Below, one piece after another: positions 38,194-46,392 of a stretch of DNA of 64,000 nucleotides. This DNA is from Streptomyces sp. TG1A-60 (GTDB lineage Bacteria > Actinomycetota > Actinomycetes > Streptomycetales > Streptomycetaceae): positions 1,984,001-2,048,000 of the forward strand of contig NZ_CP147520.1 in NCBI RefSeq assembly GCF_037201975.1, in the 5' to 3' direction. A model generated the notes under the pieces. The model ran no database searches. It saw nothing but the letters and a program-made list of their open reading frames with translations, and was not told the DNA's origin. The position numbers were made by a program, and so were the translations under genes. The first letter of the stretch is position 1; each line of letters opens with the position of its first letter.

Positions 38194-40272
38194 TCAGCGG
38201 ACCCTGCCGCGCAGGTTCGTGAGCACGTAGGCGCCCAGCAGTGCGATCAGCGACAACAGCAGCGCACCGCCCACGGGTTGGGCGATCGCCCGAGTCACGG
38301 CCTCCAGATAGCGCTCTCCACCGAACGGCCACTGCATCAGTACGAGCTCACGCAGCCGCATCGGAAACCCGACAGCGCTCCGCACAGCCGGCCCTTCCAG
38401 CGCCTTCTGCACCAGGGGTACGACGAGGAGAGGCACGGCGACCACGGCCGCGAGCCCGGCGGACGTGGACCGGAAGACCCCCGCCGCGAGCACTCCCGCC
38501 CAGGCGCACCCCACGACGAGGCCGATCCAACTCGCGCCGAGCGAGAACCAGTCGGCCGGGACGGAGGTGAGCTCCGATCCGTAGACGAGGTAGAGCACTT
38601 CGAGGTCGCAGCCCACTGTGAGGACGGCCAGCACCAGCGCGGTGGCCGCGGCGACGAGGAGCTTCGCGACGAGCAACCCCAGTCGACGGGGGACGGTGCC
38701 GCGGTCCACGGCCAGGGCGGGGTGGCGGAACTCGTCACCGAAGGCGACCGCGCCGAGCAGCCCCGCTCCGAGCGCGGCGGGCGGCAGCGGCAGCTCCCGC
38801 GGCCACGCGGCCAGCAGCCGTGGTTGCGGGGTGTGCCCGATCCTGGCCAGCAGTACAGCCATGAGAGCGGATGTGACCAGTACGGCTGTGGCCGTGACGT
38901 ACGCGGTGCCGACGCCGCCGGCCCGGCGCAACTCGTAACGCAACGGCCGCAGCGGGCTCGGCGCCGACCGGACGGTGATGGGGGGTGGCAGCGGCGGCAG
39001 CGGGCCCGGCGCGGAAGACCTGGGCGGGGCCGGCGCGGGTTGGGCGCGAGGTGCCGGATCAGAGGCCGGCACAGACCGAACACCGACGTCGGTTTCGGAG
39101 TGAGGCGCGGAGTGAGCGCGGATCCCGGCTTCGACGTGAGGCACGGAGCGAGCACCGGCCGCGATTTCGACGTGAGCCACGAGGTGAGCACCCGTCGCGG
39201 CGTCCGTGTGAAGCGCGGAGTTGACCTCCTGTGCGTCGTCAGCCGGTGTCCGTGGTCCGGCGGTGGCCGACTCAGGCCCTTCGGCGAGCGCCTGGTGCCC
39301 ATCGACCGCCCCCTGGACCTCCTGCACCTCGCCACCACCACTGTCGGCCGCCCCAGGGGCACCCTCGGCAGGCGATGACGTCAGCGGTGACGGCGTGGGC
39401 CCCATGTCTCCGACCTCGTCGGCGAGTTGGTGGACGAGAATGCGGTGCCGGAACGCGGTCTCGCCGACCTCCGCGCACGTGCTGCCGTACACCGCCAGCC
39501 GGTTGCCGCCTTCGCGCACGACCTCCACGGAACGCCGCCCGGTCCGGGCCTCCTTGGTGAGCAGCGCCCCGAGTCGGGCGGCGTGCGGGGTGCGGACGGC
39601 GACCCTGGGCCGGAGCCGGGTGCGGGAGAAGTCAGCGACCTCCTGGTCGGCGACGAGCCTGCCCTCTTCGAGGGTGAGGACTCGGTCGGCGGTCCACGCG
39701 GCCTCTTTGGGGTCGCCGGTGGTGAACAGGACCGTGCCGCCCCGATGCGTGTGCGCCCGCATGATCCCGTGCAGCCACCGGCCCTCACGGACGGACAGCC
39801 CGTCGGCGGGATCGTCCAGGACGAGGGTGTGCGGATCGGTCAGCAGGGCGCAGGCCAGGCCGAGGCGGCGGTCCATGCCCCGCGAGAGGGTGTTCAGCCG
39901 CGCCTCGCGCAGGCTGACCAGGCCCACGACCTCCAGGACTTCGTCCGCGCGCCGGACGGGCAGCCCTGCGGCGGCACACAGCATGCGCACATGACCGCGG
40001 ACCGTGCGGGCCGGGTGGCCGGGCACATCGCCGAGCAGCACCCCCACTTCTCGTGCGGGGTGGGCGATGCGGTGCAGGGGGCGGCCTCTGAAGTAGGTGA
40101 CTCCGCGGCCCTGTTGGAGTTCGAGCATGAGCTTCAACACAGTCGACCTGCCCGCTCCCGGGGTGCCGAGGAGTGCGGTGACGCGGCCGGAGTGCGCCTC
40201 GAAGGACACGTCGACGACGGCGGGGCGAAGCTCCTTGCGAGGGTTGCTGGTCAGTCCGATGGCCTGGATCAC
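38194..40272 (-). CDS. ABC transporter, ATPase and membrane domain fused in one chain
   Basis: 692 residues. The ATPase is N-terminal (residues about 5-240), then a Pro/Ala/His-rich low-complexity linker of about 150 residues with degenerate repeats of a (A)HVE/GARSVP unit, then six hydrophobic helices. Walker A reads GTPGAGRST with Arg for the usual Lys. The signature is LSRGMDR and Walker B LVLDDPADGL has Asp for the usual Glu. Thus ATP hydrolysis may be weak or lost. It lies between whiH and the Nudix gene; a GTG start was chosen at 40272. Substrate unknown. Confidence 0.82.
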   Translation of the reverse strand: MIQAIGLTSNPRKELRPAVVDVSFEAHSGRVTALLGTPGAGRSTVLKLMLELQQGRGVTYFRGRPLHRIAHPAREVGVLLGDVPGHPARTVRGHVRMLCAAAGLPVRRADEVLEVVGLVSLREARLNTLSRGMDRRLGLACALLTDPHTLVLDDPADGLSVREGRWLHGIMRAHTHRGGTVLFTTGDPKEAAWTADRVLTLEEGRLVADQEVADFSRTRLRPRVAVRTPHAARLGALLTKEARTGRRSVEVVREGGNRLAVYGSTCAEVGETAFRHRILVHQLADEVGDMGPTPSPLTSSPAEGAPGAADSGGGEVQEVQGAVDGHQALAEGPESATAGPRTPADDAQEVNSALHTDAATGAHLVAHVEIAAGARSVPHVEAGIRAHSAPHSETDVGVRSVPASDPAPRAQPAPAPPRSSAPGPLPPLPPPITVRSAPSPLRPLRYELRRAGGVGTAYVTATAVLVTSALMAVLLARIGHTPQPRLLAAWPRELPLPPAALGAGLLGAVAFGDEFRHPALAVDRGTVPRRLGLLVAKLLVAAATALVLAVLTVGCDLEVLYLVYGSELTSVPADWFSLGASWIGLVVGCAWAGVLAAGVFRSTSAGLAAVVAVPLLVVPLVQKALEGPAVRSAVGFPMRLRELVLMQWPFGGERYLEAVTRAIAQPVGGALLLSLIALLGAYVLTNLRGRVR

Positions 40273-40366
40273 CCGAAGCAAGATAGCGCGGTATATCCGG
40301 ATTTTAGGGCATCCTGAGGCACTTCGGAGGCCACGCACAGACGCTGAGGGCCCCGGCGTCGTGGTG

Positions 40367-41125
40367 TCAGACCTCGGGACGCAGCATCGGCGGGTTGAGG
40401 AGGGTGGCGCCGCCGGCGCGGAAGAGCTGGGCGGGGCGGCCTCCCTGCCGTGTGGTGGTGCCGCCGGTGGGCACCAGGAAGCCCGGCGTCCCCGTCACCT
40501 TGCGATGGAAGTTGCGCGGATCCAGGGCCACGCCCCACACCGCCTCGTAGACGCGCCGCAGCTCGCCGACGGTGAACTCCGGCGGACAGAAGGCCGTGGC
40601 CAGGGAGGAGTACTCGATCTTGGAACGGGCGCGCTCCACCCCGTCCGCGAGAATCTGCGCGTGGTCGAAGGCCAACGGCGCCACCGGTTCGCCGTCACGC
40701 CCGCAACCGCCCTGCGCCAGCAACTCCTCGACGGGCGCCCAGCGTGCGCTGTTGGCGTCCCCGCCCGGACGGGGTGCGGGCAGGTCGGGGGCGAGAGCGA
40801 GGTGGGCGACGCTGACAACCCTCATCCGCGGATCCCGCTTCGGGTCGCCGTAGGTCGCCAACTGCTCCAGGTGCGCGCCGTGGCCCTGCGCGGGCTCGGA
40901 CGGTTCGTGGGCGGTCAGCCCGGTCTCCTCTGCCAGCTCCCGTGCGGCGGCCTGCGACAGGTCCTCGTCCGGCCGCACGAAGCCACCGGGCAGCGCCCAC
41001 CGCCCCTGGAACGGCTGTTCGCCCCGCCGTACCGTCAGTGCACAGAGCGCGTGGCGGCGGACGGTCAGCACGACCAGGTCCACGGTGACGGCGAAGGGCG
41101 GATAGTCCGACGGGTCGTAGGGCAT
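40367..41125 (-). CDS. Nudix-domain regulator (NrtR-like)
   Basis: 252 residues. Nudix domain at residues 10-150 with the box GGFVRPDEDLSQAAARELAE continuing EETGL. The C-terminal part (about 165-240, TVGELRRVYEAVWG...PRNFHRKV) matches the winged-helix domain of NrtR, the ADP-ribose-sensing repressor of NAD genes. No NAD gene is adjacent, so targets are unknown. The ATG at 41125 was chosen because the family starts there. Monocistronic. Confidence 0.82.
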   Translation of the reverse strand: MPYDPSDYPPFAVTVDLVVLTVRRHALCALTVRRGEQPFQGRWALPGGFVRPDEDLSQAAARELAEETGLTAHEPSEPAQGHGAHLEQLATYGDPKRDPRMRVVSVAHLALAPDLPAPRPGGDANSARWAPVEELLAQGGCGRDGEPVAPLAFDHAQILADGVERARSKIEYSSLATAFCPPEFTVGELRRVYEAVWGVALDPRNFHRKVTGTPGFLVPTGGTTTRQGGRPAQLFRAGGATLLNPPMLRPEV

Positions 41126-41134
41126 GCCGCGATC

Positions 41135-41157
41135 ATAGTCGTCTTCCTGACGATAAA
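41135..41157. promoter_or_regulatory. Possible NrtR-type operator of the Nudix gene
   Basis: Imperfect inverted repeat with core TCGTC-TTCCT-GACGA, flanked by AT-rich bases, resembling NrtR operators (ATCGTC...GACGAT). It lies 10 bases before the start, fitting autoregulation. Outer arms match poorly. Confidence 0.35.
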
Positions 41158-41298
41158 CATGCCCTTCGCCTGTCGCTTCCCTGCTTGATCCGCTTCTGTC
41201 CGATACCGACCTCATGAGCCTGCCGCCCACATCATGGACTCCATGGACTCCGCGCCGATCGTCCGCTGATCATCACGTCACGCCACCCGCACGCGAGG

Positions 41299-43530
41299 TC
41301 ACACTCCCAACTGCAGCCCGTCGGCCGCCTCCTCGACCATGGCGAGCCCCAGCCTGCTGACGCGCGCGGCGAACGGTGCGCCCGCAACACGCAGTCCCGT
41401 CAGGCCGATCTCACCCAGCGGCGCACTGCGCACAGGCCGCAGCGTCACCGTCCCAGCAGGGGCGTCGGGGCGGATGCCGACGAGGGTGGTGAGCAACAGA
41501 ACCCCTGCGGCGGCGGCCGTCGCGGCCGGTCTGCAGGCGGCCGGGTGAGGCAGCGGAGCACCATCTGCCGTGCGCTGCTCCCCGGCGTACATCTCGGGCA
41601 GCCGGTGCCCGAAGCTCTCGGCCGCCGCCAGCACCCCCCGCAGCAGCGAACTCGCCTCCTTCTCGTATCCGGCACCCGCCAACCCCGCGACCGCGATCGC
41701 GGTCTCCTGCACCCGCACGGCACCGCTGCGATGGCCGAAGGGGTTGTACGCCACCTCTTTCGCGCTCAGGCTTCGCAGCCCCCAGCCCGAGTCCATGGCC
41801 GGCCCGCCGAGCAGCCGCGCGAGCTGTTCGGTCCGCACCTTGTCGAGAAGTCCCGGGGCCCGCTCTCCCGAGCCGAGCAGCCCGGTGTCGAGGAGGTGGG
41901 CGGCGCCCGCGCCCAGGTGTGGCAGGAGACGCCCGTCCGGGGTCCGGGCGGCGGCGGGTCTGCCGCCGCCTCGGTCCTCGACCCAGAAGTCCGCTTCGAA
42001 CCGGGTCCGCAGCTCTCCCGCCCAGTCCCTCAGCTCGGTCCCGCCCGGTCGGCCGTACGCGTCGAGGAGATCGGCACCCAGCAGCGCGGCCCGGTGGGCG
42101 TGTGCCTGGGTCTCGCAGCGCGATGTTCCGCCGGGGCGCGGGTCGGGTAGATACGCACCGCTTCCGACAGCGGTCCGCAGCCACCGCACACAGCGTTCGG
42201 CTGTGGGGAGCAGTTCCTCGGCCTCCTGCTCGGCAAGTCCCCATCGCCGGGCCTCCGCGAGGAGTACGGGGAACAGGAGGGTCGCCTCGATGCCGGTGCA
42301 GCCCGGCGGCAGATGCGGGCCCGCGTCCCGCCAGGGGCCCGGGATCATGCCGGACTGTGCTTCCGGGCCCGCGAGTTGGGTGCGGGCGAGGGTGCGCAGG
42401 GTGCCGGCGGCGAGGCGCGTGCCGAGCGGCAGTGTCATCCGGGCCGCGACCAGTGCGTCGGCGGGCGCCATGCCACAGCGCCAGGGCGCGCCCGCCGCGA
42501 GATGGGTGTCGGACAGGTTCTTCGGGTCGCGCAGCAGCAGGACCTCCAAGTCCTCCAGGCAGGTCCGCAGCAGAGACTGTGCCGTCGGGTCGTCGCCCGC
42601 GGCCTGCGCCTCGGCGAGGGGGCTCGCGGCACCGCGTCCCACAGGTCTGATGGGTCCCGCCCCGTCCGGCCGTACCCGCAGCTCCAGGCTCCGGGTGCCG
42701 CCAGGCGGGAGCTCCAACTCCCAGCGCAGCAGTCCCGCGGATGCCAGAGCGTCGGCGGGCGGAGGGTGGGCGGACACGGTCGAGTATCCGTTGGCGCAGG
42801 ACCAGCGGAGGCCGGAGCCGTGGACGCTGGCAGGCAGTTCCGGTCCGGCGCCACCGGAGGCGACGGCGCCCAGCTCCGCGAGGTCCGTGCCCAGCGACAC
42901 CTCGATGGGCAGGCGCAGTGGGCGTCGGGCCGTACTGTGCAACGTGATCCGCTCGGTGCCGTCCGCGTACCGCGTGCGCTCGACCATGACGTCGGGATCC
43001 GGTCCGGCGTCGGCGGCGATGCGCAGCGTGCCCATGAACCGGGCTCGGTCGGCCGTGACCATCCGCGCCTGCACGGCGAGCGGCTCCCGTCCGGCCACCC
43101 GCACCTGGCAGCGCGAGAGCATGCGCCGTCCCGCACGGTAAAATCCCTCCAGTCCAATGCCGGTCAGCTGGCCCTGCTCCGTGGAGATCGCGAGGCCCGG
43201 CAGGGCGACACAGATGAGCGTGGCGTGGGTCGGCGGGAGCTCCGTAGGACGACGTGGGGCGGCAGGTGGCGCCTGCGGGGACGCGGGACCTCCTCCACCT
43301 GTGGGAGGCGGCCCTGGAGAGCACCCTGTGCCGAGCGCGGGAGACACCGGGCCACCCGGACGCCCCGGGCGAGCGCCCGTCGGCCGGGTCGTCGGGCTGC
43401 GCACGTCCACGCGGGGAGCGCCGCTGCCGTCCCCACGGGCTCTGGCGGAGGGCTGGGCGGACCCGCCAAAAATCGGCACGTCGTCGTAGGCGTCGGGCAT
43501 GGAGAACACGGGCATGGAGGGCAGGGGCAT
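41299..43530 (-). CDS. Amylo-alpha-1,6-glucosidase/glycogen-debranching-like protein
   Basis: 743 residues. The first 100 are Pro/Gly-rich and probably disordered. A glycogen-debranching N-terminal domain (about 105-300, GQLTGIGLEGFYRAGRRMLSR) is followed by a six-hairpin alpha/alpha toroid typical of GH family amylo-glucosidases (about 330-740). I do not see a clear catalytic acid pair, so the substrate (glycogen, trehalose or oligosaccharide) is uncertain. No signal peptide. ATG at 43530 chosen for the GAGGAAG site; the frame is open upstream without a better start. Confidence 0.75.
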   Translation of the reverse strand: MPLPSMPVFSMPDAYDDVPIFGGSAQPSARARGDGSGAPRVDVRSPTTRPTGARPGRPGGPVSPALGTGCSPGPPPTGGGGPASPQAPPAAPRRPTELPPTHATLICVALPGLAISTEQGQLTGIGLEGFYRAGRRMLSRCQVRVAGREPLAVQARMVTADRARFMGTLRIAADAGPDPDVMVERTRYADGTERITLHSTARRPLRLPIEVSLGTDLAELGAVASGGAGPELPASVHGSGLRWSCANGYSTVSAHPPPADALASAGLLRWELELPPGGTRSLELRVRPDGAGPIRPVGRGAASPLAEAQAAGDDPTAQSLLRTCLEDLEVLLLRDPKNLSDTHLAAGAPWRCGMAPADALVAARMTLPLGTRLAAGTLRTLARTQLAGPEAQSGMIPGPWRDAGPHLPPGCTGIEATLLFPVLLAEARRWGLAEQEAEELLPTAERCVRWLRTAVGSGAYLPDPRPGGTSRCETQAHAHRAALLGADLLDAYGRPGGTELRDWAGELRTRFEADFWVEDRGGGRPAAARTPDGRLLPHLGAGAAHLLDTGLLGSGERAPGLLDKVRTEQLARLLGGPAMDSGWGLRSLSAKEVAYNPFGHRSGAVRVQETAIAVAGLAGAGYEKEASSLLRGVLAAAESFGHRLPEMYAGEQRTADGAPLPHPAACRPAATAAAAGVLLLTTLVGIRPDAPAGTVTLRPVRSAPLGEIGLTGLRVAGAPFAARVSRLGLAMVEEAADGLQLGV

Positions 43531-44189
43531 GGAGCGGCTTCCTCTGTGATCGGTGCGTGCGCGGGGTGCGCTCGGCACCAGGTGGTGAGCCGGAGAGGGA
43601 CGGGGGACGCGGCGGTGCGGCCGAGCCACGGGTACCGCCATACAGGTGAACGGAACGGCTCTGCTCCGGGTCACGCCCCAGCCTCGGCGAGCCGACCGAA
43701 TGAGGGGCGGTGCGCTGAGGACGGTCGGGGAGTTGCGAGAGACGATGCCCTCGGGTAGGTGGGGCTCGGGGTGAGGCGACAGGTCGGCGTGGGCCCGGAG
43801 CTGTGACAGCACGCTGGGGGCGCCGGAGCGAGGGAACAGGCTCAGAACCTGTCGGGTGACCTCCGGTCTGGCGCCCGAACCCTGGCACACACGCGCGCCG
43901 GGTTGCCGAAACACCCTCATAGCTCCGCTATGAGGACGCTCCGGTGCCTTGCGATCGCACGCACCAGGGCCCGTTCGCCTAACAACCGGAGGCCACCCGA
44001 CAGGCGCTCAGGCAAACGGGGAACCGGAACGGCACGCTCATGAGGACTGCGATGCGGGACAGAACGCCCGTGAAGGTCCGGAACAGGGGGCGACGCACTG
44101 GCGCGACCCCAGAGGCGGGGCAGAGCCCCTCTCGTCAGCCCGGAACCGATGCAGCACACTCGCGTGCGTCCCCGGCTGAATCGGCGCGC
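43531..44189. other. Intergenic region between amylo-glucosidase gene and DUF4192 gene
   Basis: 659 bases without a supported gene; both flanking genes are on the minus strand. It contains a perfect 8-bp hairpin with a five-base loop (CCTCATAG-CTCCG-CTATGAGG, 43915-43935), possibly a terminator for the DUF4192 transcript. The rest shows nothing clear. Confidence 0.45.
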
Positions 44190-45722
44190 TCACGTCTTCC
44201 CCTCCGCGGCTTTCCCTCCCCCACTGCGGCGGCCCCGTGTCCGACTGCTCGCGCCGTCGGCCGCGCGCCCCGGCCGCCGGTCGGCGGGTGCGCGGACGCC
44301 GGCGGAACACGAGCGGCGGGCGTGAACCGTGCCAGGGGCTCGCCGGGTGGTGAGGGCGGCGGGGCTTGCCTCTGGGCGGTGCTTGCGCCGACGGCGGGAT
44401 CCTGTGACGGTACAAGGCTGGTCCGTGGCCGGTGCCACGCCGGGAGACTGGTCCGGGCTCGGTTCGCTGTCGATGCCCTCGACGGCCGTCGCCAGGTCGC
44501 GTCCCCTGCGCTCCGCGCGCAGGCAGCGGCGAATGGACTCGGGGTCCAGACCTTCGTTGCATGCCTGGTGGAGCAGGCGGGCGAACAGGTAGTCGGGGTC
44601 TGCGGCGAGGGCCATGGCCAGGGCTTCGCGGGCCTCCAGCTCGTCGCCGGAGGACCAGGCGACCCAGCCGGCCAGTGTGAGCGGCGCGGCTGCGTGCTCC
44701 CCGTAGGGTCCGACGCAGCGCCGGGCCAGGGCACGCCAGAGGCGGAGGGCCGGACCGGCTTCGTCGCCCTCCATCCATTCGGCGGCGCGATCACGGGTGG
44801 CCCGGTCCTGGAGTCCGAGAATCAGGAGGGCTGCGTCGTCGTGCCCCACGAGCTCGTCGTCTTGGAGATCCGCGTCCAGCGTGTTCGACACGGTCGGACT
44901 GTCCGCCAAACGTCCCAGGACGCGTCGGGCCACCGAGAGCGTCCCCTCCGCCACGTCCGCGCGGCTCTCCGCGTCCAGGATCCGTGGAATGAGGGCGGAC
45001 TGGGCGGTGTCGAGGGCGTCCTCCTGCTGCAGAGCCGCTGCGGTCTCCCATGGCAGGAGCCGGGCCCGCATCTCCTTCAGAGTGCCGCGCACCTGAAGGC
45101 CGGCGTAGGTCGCGGCGGCGGCCAGCACGGAGGTGCCCGGCAGCCCCATCGCCTGTCCCTCGGCTGAGCAGCATTCGGCGCTGGGACAGCAGTACGACCA
45201 GAAGCGGCCGTCGGAGATGCACAGCGCCTCCACCACCGGCACGTCGAGACTGCCGCATGCCCTGCGCAGCAGCTGGGCGAGTGGCCGCAGGCGTTCCATG
45301 ACGTCGCGCGCCGACTCACCGCTCGCCGGGTCCTGGCAGAGGAAGGCGACCATGCTCTCCGGCTTGGCGCCCCGCCGCTCACTTCCGGTCACCAGGCCGT
45401 GGGCCAGCTGTTGGGCCACGGAGGGCCAGTCGTCCGTCTGGGCCGGGATGCCGAGCCGGGCGCGCCCGCCGAACCGTCCGCGGGTGTCGCGCTCGTGCAG
45501 CGCGACGAGGACGATGCTGTCCTCTGGGCGGTATCCGAGCAAGTACGGCAGGGCGTCCGCGAGCTCGGCCGGTGTGCGGAGGGTGACCTGGTGTTCCTCG
45601 CGAGGCCCGGCGGTCGCCCCGTGTCCCAGATAGGCGGGGGGCTCGCCGGCTCGCCCACATCCGTTCTGCCCGCTGATGTCACTGTTGCCGGAGGTCCCGG
45701 CCGCTTCGCTGTGATTCGTCAT
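44190..45722 (-). CDS. DUF4192 family protein
   Basis: 510 residues. The core (about residues 45-400) begins VTLRTPAELADALPYLLGYRPEDSIV, split here after 20 at most, the hallmark of actinobacterial DUF4192. A Cys cluster CCPSAECCSAEGQ near residue 180 may bind metal. Soluble, helical repeats in the second half. The last 90 residues are Arg-rich and look unlike folded protein. Function unknown. Divergent from recQ with 133 bases between. Confidence 0.8.
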   Translation of the reverse strand: MTNHSEAAGTSGNSDISGQNGCGRAGEPPAYLGHGATAGPREEHQVTLRTPAELADALPYLLGYRPEDSIVLVALHERDTRGRFGGRARLGIPAQTDDWPSVAQQLAHGLVTGSERRGAKPESMVAFLCQDPASGESARDVMERLRPLAQLLRRACGSLDVPVVEALCISDGRFWSYCCPSAECCSAEGQAMGLPGTSVLAAAATYAGLQVRGTLKEMRARLLPWETAAALQQEDALDTAQSALIPRILDAESRADVAEGTLSVARRVLGRLADSPTVSNTLDADLQDDELVGHDDAALLILGLQDRATRDRAAEWMEGDEAGPALRLWRALARRCVGPYGEHAAAPLTLAGWVAWSSGDELEAREALAMALAADPDYLFARLLHQACNEGLDPESIRRCLRAERRGRDLATAVEGIDSEPSPDQSPGVAPATDQPCTVTGSRRRRKHRPEASPAALTTRRAPGTVHARRSCSAGVRAPADRRPGRAADGASSRTRGRRSGGGKAAEGKT

Positions 45723-45762
45723 GTGGCGACCATCTCGCGGATCTTGAAATTCCGCTTTGCCC

Positions 45763-45804
45763 TGTGGATAAGTCCGACCATGTTCACGTCAGGAGCTGTC
45801 CACA
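45763..45804. promoter_or_regulatory. Two DnaA-box-like sites upstream of recQ
   Basis: TGTGGATAA (45763-45771; reverse complement TTATCCACA) equals the classical DnaA box. CTGTCCACA (45796-45804) differs by one base from the Streptomyces consensus TTGTCCACA. Both are in the recQ/DUF4192 promoter region; could be chance or DnaA-linked control of recQ. Confidence 0.4.
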
Positions 45805-45855
45805 GTTCGTCCCGCTCGTTCGCGCGATGTCCGAGGCATCGGGTTGCATGGGGAC

Positions 45856-46392
45856 ATGAGTTACGAAGACCTGCCCACCACGGACCGCCAAGCTCTACGC
45901 AAGGCCGCCGATGCCGTGCTCGCCCGCCTCGTCGGCGCCCCGGCGGCCACAGCGCGGCTGCGCGAGGACCAGTGGCACGCCATCGAGGCACTGGTCGCCG
46001 ACAAGCGCAGAGCCCTGGTGGTGCAGCGCACGGGCTGGGGCAAGTCAGCGGTGTACTTCGTCGCGACCGCGCTGCTGCGCGAGCGGGACGCGGGCCCCAC
46101 CGTCATCGTCTCCCCACTCCTCGCGCTCATGCGCAATCAGGTGGAGGCGGCTGCCCGCGCCGGTATTCGCGCGCGGACCATAAACTCCTCGAACACGGAG
46201 GAGTGGGACACGATCCGCCAGGAGATCACCGCCGGCGCGGTCGATGTCCTCCTGGTCAGCCCCGACGAACTGCCTTCTCCAAACTCGGGCTCTGCACACT
46301 CTTCAGTGGGCTCGGTCGGAGCCCAGCACGCTTGGCCCCGCTCCAGCCGCACAACGCATTTCCACAGGTCAACACTCCAGTGTCACTGGTAA
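45856..46392 (+). pseudogene. recQ: ATP-dependent DNA helicase RecQ, truncated by element insertion
   Basis: The first about 136 codons match RecQ: REDQWHAIEALV, Walker A with RTGWGKSAVYF (near residue 60), SPLLALMRNQ and VDVLLVSP. After codon 136 the family would continue with ER(L) and the DEAH-box VVDEAHCISDWGHDFRPDY. Instead unrelated sequence follows and the frame ends at 46392. The break falls around 46263-46266, right next to a serine recombinase gene pointing at it. So recQ appears to be the integration site; the 3' part should be at the other end of the element, outside the window. Confidence 0.85.

Noticed and set aside
46263-46368. Exact attL core sequence
   Set aside because: Serine recombinase crossover cores are only two bases and the other end is outside the window, so it cannot be defined.
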